DNA of 64,000 bases from NCBI RefSeq assembly GCF_000317105.1, contig NC_019693.1, positions 2,666,001-2,730,000 of the forward strand, given 5' to 3'. The notes beneath the pieces are model-generated. The model searched no databases. It was not told where the DNA came from and saw nothing but the letters and a program-made list of their open reading frames with translations. Shown one piece after another: positions 27,096 through 37,300 of this stretch. Each line of letters opens with the position of its first letter. Positions within the stretch are counted from its first letter, which is position 1. Made by a program: the position numbers and the translations under genes. Origin of the DNA: Oscillatoria acuminata PCC 6304 (lineage in GTDB: Bacteria > Cyanobacteriota > Cyanobacteriia > Cyanobacteriales > Laspinemataceae).

Positions 27096-28598
27096 ATGAA
27101 GAAACGCTGGATTTCATTAATCATCCTATTTCTACTCGCCCTGCCGATCGCCGCAGTCGCCCAAGAAGCGGAAGAGGCTGCACCCACTGGCTTCCTCCCC
27201 ACCCTCAATGCCGTCTTCACGCAACTGGTGGAATGGATGTCTGCGGTCCTATTTTTCGATTTTGGCCTAGGCGTCCCTCTGATTGTCTTATGGTTGATTG
27301 GCGGTGCGGTTTTTTTCACCATTCGCATGGGCTTTATCAACTTCCGTGCCTTCAAACACGCCTTTTTCGTCATCCAAGGTCACTATGACGACCCTGCCGA
27401 AGCTGGAGAAGTCAGCCATTTCCAAGCCCTAGCTGCGGCCCTATCCGCCACGGTGGGACTCGGGAATATTGCCGGGGTGGCGATCGCCATTTCCATTGGG
27501 GGACCCGGGGCCATGTTCTGGATGACCGTTGCCGCCTTATTCGGCATGACGAGCAAGTTTGTCGAATGCACCCTCGCCCAAAAATACCGCGTTGTCTTGC
27601 CTGATGGTCGGATTGCCGGTGGCCCCATGTACTATCTCTCTCGGGGTTTAGCCGAAAAAGGCATGGGTCAATTGGGCAATATCATGGCAAGTTTGTTTGC
27701 CATCCTCTGTATTGGGGCTGCCTTCGGTGGGGGTAATATGTTCCAAGCGAATCAATCCTTTGTCGCCGTTTCCGGTTTATTCCCCGGGCTACCCAACTGG
27801 GTCTACGGACTGGTCCTCGCCTTCCTGGTTTCCCTGGTGATTATTGGTGGGATTCGCCGGATTGGGAACGTCGCCGGTGCCCTCGTCCCAGCGATGTGTA
27901 CCATTTACATTGCCGCTTCGTTGTGGATTATTTTAATGAATCTGCCGGAAATTCCTGCCGCTTTTGGCCGAATTTTTACCGAAGCCTTTGTCCCTCAAGC
28001 TGCTTATGGGGGATTTATTGGGGTAATTGTCCAAGGATTTCGGCGATCGGCATTTTCTAATGAAGCGGGGGTTGGTTCAGCAGCGATCGCCCATGCTGCC
28101 GCCCGAACTGAAGAACCCGTCCGCGAAGGCATTGTCGCCCTCCTCGAACCCTTTATCGATACGGTGATTATCTGTAACATGACCGCCTTAGTCGTGATTA
28201 TCACCGGAGAATATGCCAACCCCAACACCTCTCCTGGAGTAGAAACCACCTCTGCCGCATTTGCTTCAGTGATTAGTTGGTTCCCCATCGTCCTTGCCGT
28301 AGCCGTTTTACTCTTTGCCTTCTCCACCATGATTTCCTGGAGTTACTACGGTGAACGCGCCTGGACCTACTTGTTTGGCGAAAGCAGTATGATTATCTAC
28401 CGAGTGATTTATGTCGTTTGCGTCTTCCTCGGAACCGTCCTCAACCTCGGTGCCATTCTCGACTTCTCCGATATGATGTTCTTTGCAATGGCCTTTCCCA
28501 ATATGTTGGGCGGGTTCCTCTTAGCGGACAAAGTTCGGGAGGATCTCGACAGTTATATGCTCCGTCTCAACAGTGGCGAAATGCCAGTTTACAAATAG
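27096..28598 (+). CDS. Alanine/Na+ symporter, AGCS family
   Basis: 500 aa. It starts MKKRWISLIILFLLALPIAA with a leading hydrophobic segment ending AVAQ that reads like a signal peptide, then about ten membrane segments. The family blocks are present: GVPLIVLWLIGGAVFFTIRM, ALSATVGLGNIAGVAIAIS (the AGCS signature), GGPMYYLSRGLAEKGM and SAFSNEAGVGSAAIAHAAAR. The protein imports alanine or related small neutral amino acids with sodium across the plasma membrane. The signal-like N-terminus is longer than in E. coli YaaJ-type members but common in cyanobacteria. It is monocistronic and convergent with the large phosphatase gene at 28698. Confidence 0.93.
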   Translation: MKKRWISLIILFLLALPIAAVAQEAEEAAPTGFLPTLNAVFTQLVEWMSAVLFFDFGLGVPLIVLWLIGGAVFFTIRMGFINFRAFKHAFFVIQGHYDDPAEAGEVSHFQALAAALSATVGLGNIAGVAIAISIGGPGAMFWMTVAALFGMTSKFVECTLAQKYRVVLPDGRIAGGPMYYLSRGLAEKGMGQLGNIMASLFAILCIGAAFGGGNMFQANQSFVAVSGLFPGLPNWVYGLVLAFLVSLVIIGGIRRIGNVAGALVPAMCTIYIAASLWIILMNLPEIPAAFGRIFTEAFVPQAAYGGFIGVIVQGFRRSAFSNEAGVGSAAIAHAAARTEEPVREGIVALLEPFIDTVIICNMTALVVIITGEYANPNTSPGVETTSAAFASVISWFPIVLAVAVLLFAFSTMISWSYYGERAWTYLFGESSMIIYRVIYVVCVFLGTVLNLGAILDFSDMMFFAMAFPNMLGGFLLADKVREDLDSYMLRLNSGEMPVYK

Positions 28599-28618
28599 TC
28601 TGGTATGTGACTAACTGA

Positions 28619-28674
28619 TGGGGCTGGGGGGAGGTTTAGCCTTGATGGTTTGACTCATCCTCTCCCCAACCCCA
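28619..28674. terminator. Imperfect hairpin between convergent genes
   Basis: tggggctggggggagg (28619-28634) pairs with cctctccccaacccca (28659-28674) with about 14 of 16 matches. It lies in the 99-bp gap between the symporter and the giant phosphatase gene. No T-tract follows, so termination is likely but not certain. Confidence 0.5.
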
Positions 28675-28697
28675 CCCCAGACCCTAAATCACAACTA

Positions 28698-31600
28698 TTA
28701 CTTCTGTTTGAGAACAATTAAGGTGAGGTCGTCATAAATCTTCTGCTCGCCAATATGTCGCCGGACATCCTCAATCACGGCTTGACAAATCTCCCGCGCA
28801 TTGCCTTGTAAACGATGCCGAATTGAGGCAATCATAGGCTCCAAACCATACTGTACCAAATTGCTATCCACCGCCTCCGTAATGCCATCGGTGTATAACA
28901 CCACCACATCCCCAGAATTTAAGTGAATCTCTGTGGTATTAACAAATTCTGAAATCTCATCAATCAGACCAATTGGAAATCCTAAATCAACCGTATCAAT
29001 GCACTCTACGGTTCCATTGGCACGCATGACGATCGCCTCTTCATGTTGCCCACTTAAAGTTAATTTGCCTTGTTGATAATCCAGCAAGACCAGGGTCATA
29101 TTTTTATCAGCATTCATGCGTTGCACGTTTTTATAAATCGTGCGGTTGATGACATCTAAAAATTGCACCGGGTCCGTAAAATCTCCTTCCAGTAACGTCC
29201 GGACCGCCGTTTGGGCCATCATCATCACCACCCCACTTTGCAACCCATGTCCTGTCACATCCCCGATCGCGATTTTGATGCGATCGCCACTTTTGAGCAC
29301 ATCATAGTAATCTCCGCCCACTTCATCTGCCGGTTCCATAAATCCAGCAATATCTAATCCCTCAATCCCATCCAGTTCCGATTGGCTGGGTAAGAGCATT
29401 TTTTGCAATCGCTGGGTCACATCTAATTCTGCCCCCATCCGAATATTTTCCGCTTTTAACTGCTCATTCAGCATCGTAATTTCTGCATTAGCGTTAGCTA
29501 ATTGGGCGGTCCGGTCCTTGACTTTCTCTTCCAAGGTTTGATACAAGCGAGCATTTTCAATAGAAATTGCTACCTGCCCCGATAACAACTGTAAAACTTC
29601 CACTCGTTCCGGGGTAAAAGCTCCCGTGGTGCTATTGTTTTCAAAATAAACAATACTGACGAGGTTCCCTCTATCAATCAGTGGCACGCATAGAATTGAC
29701 TTAGGTTGAGCCTGTTGGATATAAGAGTCGCTGGTAAAATTTCCGCTACTTGTGGCATCATTTAATACTACAGTTTCTTGAGTTCGAGCTACATAATTGA
29801 CAATCGATTCGCAAAGGGTCTGACAGTTTGCCACGGGAATCGATTGCAACACTGTGACCCGCTCCTCCTCGATTTCTCCTGCCGCTTCGATGAGCAATTC
29901 GCCCTGAATTGATAAAATTAAGTAGCCCCGTTGTGCTCCGGCATTTTCAATGAGAATTTTCATCAAGCTAGAGAGTAATTTTTCCAGGAGAACTTCCCCA
30001 GAAATCGCTTGAGATGCTTTCATTACTGTGGCAATATCAAGGCTAGAACTGGAGCCAGTGGTACTGACGACGGAGTTGATTGCACTGTTTGTGCTGACTC
30101 GTTCCCGGGCAATAAAGAACTCGCCATATCGCGTCTCTAAATCCTTAACCTTGGCATCAGCACCCCAGAGTTGATAATTGTAGCGAGCTTGCTGCATATA
30201 GGCGATCGCAGTTAACTCTTTCTCTTTCCCGTTGGAGAGATAGAATTTGGCGGCGAGTTCATAAGCGATCGCCGCTTCGTGGAGATAGTTGTTTTCTTGG
30301 GCTAGGATGATGGCTTTGTCGTAATAATTCATCGCCTGGACATCTTTGCATTGCACCCGACAGAGTTCCGCCTCCACCAGCCAATATTTATGGGAATTAT
30401 TTTTCGGAGCATAATCCGCCCATTTTTTGATTTTTTTCTGGTTGCGGAAAACTGTGCGAATCCAGGAATTTTTTTGCGATCGGGATGCCTCCGGTGCCCG
30501 TGCCAAACGCGCTAGAGAATCATAAAAATAAACGTGAGAGAGGAGCAGCGTGGCGGGAACGGCATCGATATACTCTTGTGCCAGGTCCGCATTGGCGATC
30601 GCCTGATGAAACTCCCCAAACAGAACGCACAGGATTAATTTATTGAAGTATATACAAAAAATTGTACTCCGGTCTTTGCGACTCTGGAGGATGGGCAACC
30701 TCACCTGTTCATCAAAAGCCTTTCCGATTAAATCACAAGAATTTTCAGCTTGACCCAGCAGATTCAGAACGGTTTGATAAAAGATCCGATGTCCGTCCGT
30801 CGTTCTTTCCTGTCCCGTATCCTCGATGACTTGAGCATAGATTTCCATATCTGACTCCAGTTGAGTCAGTTCAGCCCCAATCAGAACACTATAGTAGCAG
30901 TAATGGAACGCGGAATAGGCTGCAAATTCCAAATCACCCGTTTCCAGTCCGACGGTATAAGCTTCTAACAGTGGGGTTAACATCTCTTGCACTGGGTCTT
31001 TCCAATGTTTAATAAAGCTATGAACCAGATAGTCCGTTCGGGGCTTGACTTTTTTGGTATTGAGTTGTTTGAGGAAATTGAGGGCCAGTTGACCAAATTG
31101 ATAGCCTGAATCAATATCTCCCAGACCACAGAGAATCAATCCATAGCAACTATAGGCATAAGCGGATTCGGAAGTATTGCCCCATTTGATAGATAAATTA
31201 ACTTGTTGGAAGACCGCTAGGGGAAACAATAAAGGAGCCGAAAAGTAGATAGCGGTATTGAGTTTCGATAAAATACCCATGATAGCTTGGATGTCAGGCT
31301 GGGTCATGGGGGGTAGGTCTCCTAAACTGGCGATCGGTCGGAGTCCGATTGTCAATTTATTCTGAATCAGTCCTAAGAAAACATCAATTTTTTTCGGCTG
31401 TCTCGGTAATTTTATTCCGAATAAGCTCAAGACTTCTAGTCCGATATCCAAGGCTTCATTAAACTTACTTTGGGACACCCCGGCTTGAATTTTGACCTCA
31501 TAAACTTTAACTTTATCCAGTACCGTTTTGGCTTGCTTGACTACGATTTCCACCCATTGCTCCATTAAAGCAAAGTCTGTCTTTAGATAAGCGACTTCCG

Positions 31601-34010
31601 TCGCTTCTTCATAGAGGGAGAGGGTTAGGGCATACTGGTCTTGCCAGCTATGGTTTCCTAATAGTTCTATTCCCTGTTGCAAATAATTCAAAGCAGGCTG
31701 ATAAGCGGTGGAGAGTTTGGCTTTTTTCCCAGCAATCAGGTTTAATTCAGCCAGTTCATTTTTTTCAACCTGCTCGGTCATTAATCCAATTCCGAAGTTG
31801 AGTTGATTGACGATATCAAATATTTTCTCTTCCTGCTTATGCTTTGGGGTATTTTGCAGAATTACTTCTCCAATTTTCCGATGAAGATATGGAATTTGCA
31901 ATTCATCAATTAGAGAATAGGCCGCTTGCTGAATTCGGTCATGACCAAATTTATATTGTAAAGATTTTAGTTTAGTTTGGGTGGGGTCATGGGTCAAAAA
32001 TTCTGACTCGGCGATCGCCAAGGCGAGTTCTCCTAGATTTCCCAAGGGCATTACCAAATTTTCGGCAACGGCTGATTGTAAATTCGTGACCATTTCAGCT
32101 AAAGATTTTTCACAAATTAATCCCAGGATTTTTAAGTCAAACTGGTTGCCAGTACAGGCAGCAAGTTGTAACAGTTCTTCGGTCTCTTCTGGCAATTTGT
32201 GAATTTTATCCACCATCAGTTCTACCACGTTATCCGTGAATCCCCGGGCTTGAATTTGCTCTAAATCCCACTGCCACCGCAAAGTTGGCCGGTCAAAATT
32301 CACAAGTTCTTCGGTGTAGAGAGATTTCAAAAATTCATTCATAAAAAAGGGATTGCCGCCCGTTTTGCCTTGGACTAACTCGGCGAGGGGTTGAACGGTT
32401 TGAACGTCACCATTGAGGGTATCCCCAATCAATTGAGCGATGGTTTCCAAGTCCAATGGGGCCAGAGTAATGCGTTGGACGACTGCACCAGTTTTGGCAA
32501 TTTCATCTAAAGTTAACATCAGGGGATGGGCGGCAGAAACTTCGTTGTCTCGATAAGCCCCAATTAAAAATAATCCCGGCGATCGCCCCGCCATCAACAA
32601 TTGCATCAGCTTTAAAGATGCCCCATCCGCCCATTGCAAATCATCAATAAATAAAGCCAACGGATGTTCCGGTTGGGTAAAGACTTTGATGAAATTTTGA
32701 AACACTAAATTAAAGCGATTTTGTGACTCGTTCGGCCCCAGTTCCGGAACCTCCGGTTGTTGTCCAATAATTAATTCAATTTCCGGAATCACCTCCACAA
32801 TCACTCGGCCATTCACTCCCACTGCACCTAACAGGTTTTCCCGCCACTGGTTAAGCTGGGTTTCACTTTCCGTCAGCAGTTGTTTGACTAACCCTTGAAA
32901 GGCACTCACAATCGCACTGTAGGGAATATTTCGCTGATATTGGTCAAATTTACCGGAAATAAAATAACCCCGTCTTTCCGTAATCGGTTTATAGAGTTCT
33001 TGGACTAAAGCCGATTTGCCAATGCCGGAATATCCCCCAATCAGCATCAGTTGACTTTGGATACTACTCCCGGCAAAAGCTGCTAATAAGCTCTGGATTT
33101 CTGACTCTCGGCCATAGAGCTTTTGGGGGAGTTTAAATTTATCCGAAACATCGTAACGGCCTAGGGAAAAATTTAATAGACTGTTCGTCTGCTGTTGACG
33201 CAAACATTCCTCTAAATCCGCTTTTAATCCATAAGCATTCTGATAGCGGTCTTCCGCCGTTTTTGCCATTAATTTGAGGATAATCTCCGAAAGCACTGGG
33301 GGAATTCTGACATCAATATCCGTGGCAGGAATCGGCTGTTTGGCGATGTGACAGTGGACTAATTCCAGGGGGTCAGTAGTCTCAAAAGGCAGTCGGCGGG
33401 TGAGCAGTTCATAAAAGGTCACCCCTAGGGAATAAAAGTCACTGCGGTAGTCAATGCAGCGGTTCATGCGCCCGGTTTGTTCCGGGGAGAGATAAGCGAG
33501 GGTTCCTTCTAGGATATTGGGATTTTTGAGGGTAGTATTTTCTCGGGTCAGTTGAGTGGAGATACCAAAGTCGATGATTTTGACTTGTCCGGTGATGGGA
33601 TTAAAAACAATATTGCTCGGGTTAATATCTTTGTGGATAATATTCGCCGCGTGAATTTGTCCTAATGCTTCCGTGATGGCAACAGCCAGATGCAGAAATT
33701 CCTCTAAGTTAAAGGGGCGCTGACTGAGCCAATGTTTTAGGGATTCGCCCCCAAAGTCCTCCACAAACATGACGAGGGTATTTTGATATTTTTGCAAGTC
33801 ATAAACCTTCACCACCCCCGGGACATTTAGGGATTGGGTAATCTGATATTCCGTGCGGTAGCGGGCCAGTTCTTGGGGGGTGGGATAATTTTCTTTGAGA
33901 ACTTTTAGGATAATCGGTTGAGAATCTGCATCCCAAATGCCGCGATAGACAATAGAGTTGTCACTTTCATAAATCTCAGTGTGAACGGTAACGCCAGGAA
34001 GAGTCAGCAT
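28698..34010 (-). CDS. Giant kinase-ATPase-GAF-SpoIIE phosphatase signalling protein (copy 1)
   Basis: About 1770 aa from ATG 34010 (MLTLPGVTVHTEIYESDNSI), matching the other two copies; an upstream in-frame start is disregarded. Kinase-like domain 1-270: Lys36 (IILKVL), HKD at 126-128 with Asn133, DFG at 147-149, but no clear Gly-rich loop. AAA/NACHT-like ATPase from about 300: Walker A GYSGIGKS (326-333), FIDDLQWAD (about 475). A helical, TPR-like region is followed by a GAF domain (about 1330-1490), a coiled coil and a C-terminal PP2C/SpoIIE phosphatase: EVGGDYYDVL, AIGDVTGHGLQSG, VVLYTDGITEA, YDDLTLIVL. It probably links signal input to serine-phosphate removal, for example on an anti-sigma antagonist. 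Soluble. The effector domain differs from the HstK-type histidine kinases usual with this N-terminus. Confidence 0.92.
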   Translation of the reverse strand: MLTLPGVTVHTEIYESDNSIVYRGIWDADSQPIILKVLKENYPTPQELARYRTEYQITQSLNVPGVVKVYDLQKYQNTLVMFVEDFGGESLKHWLSQRPFNLEEFLHLAVAITEALGQIHAANIIHKDINPSNIVFNPITGQVKIIDFGISTQLTRENTTLKNPNILEGTLAYLSPEQTGRMNRCIDYRSDFYSLGVTFYELLTRRLPFETTDPLELVHCHIAKQPIPATDIDVRIPPVLSEIILKLMAKTAEDRYQNAYGLKADLEECLRQQQTNSLLNFSLGRYDVSDKFKLPQKLYGRESEIQSLLAAFAGSSIQSQLMLIGGYSGIGKSALVQELYKPITERRGYFISGKFDQYQRNIPYSAIVSAFQGLVKQLLTESETQLNQWRENLLGAVGVNGRVIVEVIPEIELIIGQQPEVPELGPNESQNRFNLVFQNFIKVFTQPEHPLALFIDDLQWADGASLKLMQLLMAGRSPGLFLIGAYRDNEVSAAHPLMLTLDEIAKTGAVVQRITLAPLDLETIAQLIGDTLNGDVQTVQPLAELVQGKTGGNPFFMNEFLKSLYTEELVNFDRPTLRWQWDLEQIQARGFTDNVVELMVDKIHKLPEETEELLQLAACTGNQFDLKILGLICEKSLAEMVTNLQSAVAENLVMPLGNLGELALAIAESEFLTHDPTQTKLKSLQYKFGHDRIQQAAYSLIDELQIPYLHRKIGEVILQNTPKHKQEEKIFDIVNQLNFGIGLMTEQVEKNELAELNLIAGKKAKLSTAYQPALNYLQQGIELLGNHSWQDQYALTLSLYEEATEVAYLKTDFALMEQWVEIVVKQAKTVLDKVKVYEVKIQAGVSQSKFNEALDIGLEVLSLFGIKLPRQPKKIDVFLGLIQNKLTIGLRPIASLGDLPPMTQPDIQAIMGILSKLNTAIYFSAPLLFPLAVFQQVNLSIKWGNTSESAYAYSCYGLILCGLGDIDSGYQFGQLALNFLKQLNTKKVKPRTDYLVHSFIKHWKDPVQEMLTPLLEAYTVGLETGDLEFAAYSAFHYCYYSVLIGAELTQLESDMEIYAQVIEDTGQERTTDGHRIFYQTVLNLLGQAENSCDLIGKAFDEQVRLPILQSRKDRSTIFCIYFNKLILCVLFGEFHQAIANADLAQEYIDAVPATLLLSHVYFYDSLARLARAPEASRSQKNSWIRTVFRNQKKIKKWADYAPKNNSHKYWLVEAELCRVQCKDVQAMNYYDKAIILAQENNYLHEAAIAYELAAKFYLSNGKEKELTAIAYMQQARYNYQLWGADAKVKDLETRYGEFFIARERVSTNSAINSVVSTTGSSSSLDIATVMKASQAISGEVLLEKLLSSLMKILIENAGAQRGYLILSIQGELLIEAAGEIEEERVTVLQSIPVANCQTLCESIVNYVARTQETVVLNDATSSGNFTSDSYIQQAQPKSILCVPLIDRGNLVSIVYFENNSTTGAFTPERVEVLQLLSGQVAISIENARLYQTLEEKVKDRTAQLANANAEITMLNEQLKAENIRMGAELDVTQRLQKMLLPSQSELDGIEGLDIAGFMEPADEVGGDYYDVLKSGDRIKIAIGDVTGHGLQSGVVMMMAQTAVRTLLEGDFTDPVQFLDVINRTIYKNVQRMNADKNMTLVLLDYQQGKLTLSGQHEEAIVMRANGTVECIDTVDLGFPIGLIDEISEFVNTTEIHLNSGDVVVLYTDGITEAVDSNLVQYGLEPMIASIRHRLQGNAREICQAVIEDVRRHIGEQKIYDDLTLIVLKQK

Positions 34011-34343
34011 AGTTAGAATAGGGGTTGGTGAACCATCAAGTTTTGTAGTATTTCGGACTGGCACTAAAGCACCACCCTCGAAGGAATTGATAGTTTAAGT
34101 TTAACTTAATCGGCAGACTGAAAAAAGGCCAGTTTTTTTTCGGGTTTCTGGGGATCCAGGATTAACAACTAGATTTTTTACAAAATTTCCCCCTAATTAG
34201 CAGCCAATTAGAGACCTAAGCCGTTTTTTGTGCGATTGAACTTATACTGTAGCTACGCCCTCGGAGGGCAGATCGGTCTAAGGAATGGTGGTGCGATCGC
34301 CCCATCCAAACCCCCCGATGGAGAGTTGGAGTAGCGCCAGAAC
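34011..34343. other. Intergenic region, 333 bp
   Basis: Between giant genes 2 and 1. It holds a short hairpin (gccctcggagggc, 34257-34269), a few T-runs, and the frame upstream of copy 1. No gene recognised, and no strong terminator, so read-through is possible. Confidence 0.45.
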
Positions 34344-37300
34344 TTAGCGTAATCCAGTAAATCGCCTTTGACATTGTTCAAAATAGATATGTGCCACCTG
34401 ATCGCCGGGATTTTGATTCAGACAATAGGCCAATAACCGGGCTGATCCTAGAAAGTCCTCGTCATCAAATAGGGATAATGCTTCAGTAAATCGGTCTAAA
34501 GTGGCTAACTTTCCCGCTTTGATGTCTGGGGAGTCAGCATCAAACACTTCATACACTGTCACTTCTTCTGACTTTCCTTTCACTTGGACGCGATCGATGC
34601 GGCGAATGGCATAGCGATCGCGATGAATTAACTGCGAATAAGTTTGTTCCGTAATTAATAGCGAAACCCCATAATTTTTTGTCAACCCTTCCACTCGCGA
34701 GGCTAAATTCACCGCATCACTGATTACGGTTCCATCCATGCGATTTTCTCCACCTACGGTTCCTAGCATTAATGACCCGGTATTAATACCGATTCCATTT
34801 TTAATGGGTGCAAAGTTACAATTTTCCCGATGTTTATTGTAATCAACTAGACGATGCAACATAGAAATTCCAGCTTTAACAGCATTATCCGCTTCTCCAC
34901 TAAACAGGGCCATAATTGCATCTCCAATATATTTATCAATAAAGCCCGAATGTTCAGCAATGGCCGGTTCCATTCGAGATAAATAGGAATTAATAAATTT
35001 AAAGTTCTCTTCCGGCGTCATACTTTCACTCAAGGTGGTAAAGTCACGAATATCGGAAAATAACACCGACATTTCCACCTGAACTTGGTCCCCTAATTCC
35101 ACCTCGACAATACTCGCTTTGTTTAAAACCTGGAGAAACTGCCGGGGAACAAATCGTTCGTAGGCTTGATTTAATTGGGCTAAATGCTTTTCATTATTTC
35201 TGACCTCGGAATAGAGTTTGGCATTTTGAATAGAAATCGCCGCTTGTCCCGAGAGGAGTTTTAAAATTTCCACCCGTTCTGGTATAAATGCCCCCGTGGT
35301 GCGATTGTTCTCTAAATAAACAATACTAACCAGCTTTCCGCCATCAATGAGAGGAACACAGAGGATAGATTGGGTCTGATTTTTTTGAATATAGGAATCA
35401 TTGGTAAAATCACCCTCCTGGGTTGCATTATTTAAGACAATAGCTTCTTGAGTTCTCGCCACATAATTCACAATGGCAACCGAAACTAAGTCCGATTCAG
35501 TCAGGGGAATTGATTGCAATATGGTGAGGCGATCGCCATCAATCGTTCCCTCGGCTTCTATCATCAATTGTCCCTGATGGGATAAAATCAAACAACCCCG
35601 TTGTGCCCCGGCATTCTCAATGGCAATTTTCATTAAACTAGAGAGCAATTTCTCTAGGACAATTTCCCCATAAATCGCCTGGGATGCTTTCATCATCGTT
35701 GATACATCCAGATGCGCCAGTAAGTCCGCTGCACTAGCTGATATCGTTTTTTTTGTATCGGAAATTTTACGATTTTCTGGGGTGAGTAAATTATCATACA
35801 AATTTTTTAACTGCTTCACCTTAGCCGCTGCACCCCAGAGTTGATAACAGTAGTACGCTTCCTGCAAATAGGCTTTGGCAACTAATACTTTTCCTTGGGC
35901 AAAATAGAATTTAGCCGCCCGTTCATAAATCAGGGCAGTTTCGGGGAGGCAATCCCGTTTTTTAGCCAAATCCAGTGCGGAGTCGTAGCAGGCGGTAGCC
36001 CGGTGATTTTCGCCTAAAACTCGATACCGTTCTGCCTCAACCAACTCAAATTTATGAGCATTGTTCATCCCCGCAATCCGCGCCCATTTTTTAAGTTTTT
36101 TCTGGTTTTTACTCACTTTTTTGAGCAGCATTTTTACGGATAAAGCGTCTGATTTACCGGCAATATCCAAGCGAATCAGAGAATCATAAAAATAAAAATA
36201 AATCACCACGGGAGATGCCGTTACCCCATCCAGATAAGGTTCACACAGATTAGCCGTAGTGAGCGCTTGTTCTATATCTTCAAACAGATAACTTAGGATT
36301 AATTTATTAAAATATAAATAACAAATTGCCGTTCGGTCATTCCGGCTTTCAAGTTCCGGCAACATCATCGTTTCATCAAAAGCAGTCCCTTGTAAAACGC
36401 AAGGGTCCGCAGATTTTCCCAGTAAGTTCAGCACTCCCTGATGAAAAACTTCTTGTAAATTCAAAACCCGCACCTGTCCCATTTCCTGAATGCAGGTGGC
36501 ATAGGTCGCCATTTGTGATTCCAAGGGGACTAACTCTTGCCCGCTCAAAAAGGCATTGTAACAATAGTGACAAGCGGCATAAGCGGCATATTCCAAGTCT
36601 CCGTTTTCCAGACCCATTTGATAGGCATTCAGCAGGGGTTTTAAAACCGAATTGAGGGGGTCAATCCAATGCTGAATTAAAGCCCCTACCACAAATTCAG
36701 TTCGGGCTTTTACATCTCGGGCATTCAGTTGAGAAAGAACCTTGAGGCAGAGTTGACCAAATTGATATCCAGTTTGCAATTGTCCCACGACTCCACAGAG
36801 AATGACCCCATAACTACTATAGGCATAAGCGGATTCCGAACTGTTGCCCCATTTAATAGATAAGGTGACATTTTTAAACACAATCAGGGGAAACATTAAG
36901 GGGGCGGCAAAATAGGCAGAAGAGGTAATTTTTCCCAGGATACTCATGGCAGCTTTGGGATAGGCAGCACTCATCAAGGGCAGATCCACTAAGCTGGCAA
37001 CGGGTTTAAATCCGATGGCTAATTTGGTCTGCAACAACCCCCATAAAACATGGCCGGTGTGGGGATGACTGGGGAGTTTAACGCCTAGGAGTTTCAAGAC
37101 TTTTAATCCAATGGCGATCGCCTCATTAAATTGACTCTGGGCATTATAGGCCAAGATTTTAACCTCATACACGGCCACCGTATCTAAAACCGTTTCAGCA
37201 TGACTCAAAACTGCCTCAATCATTTGGTCCATTAACTCGAAATCTGTATTCAAATAAGCCACTTCTGCCGCCTTTGCATACAGAGATAAGGTTAAAGCAT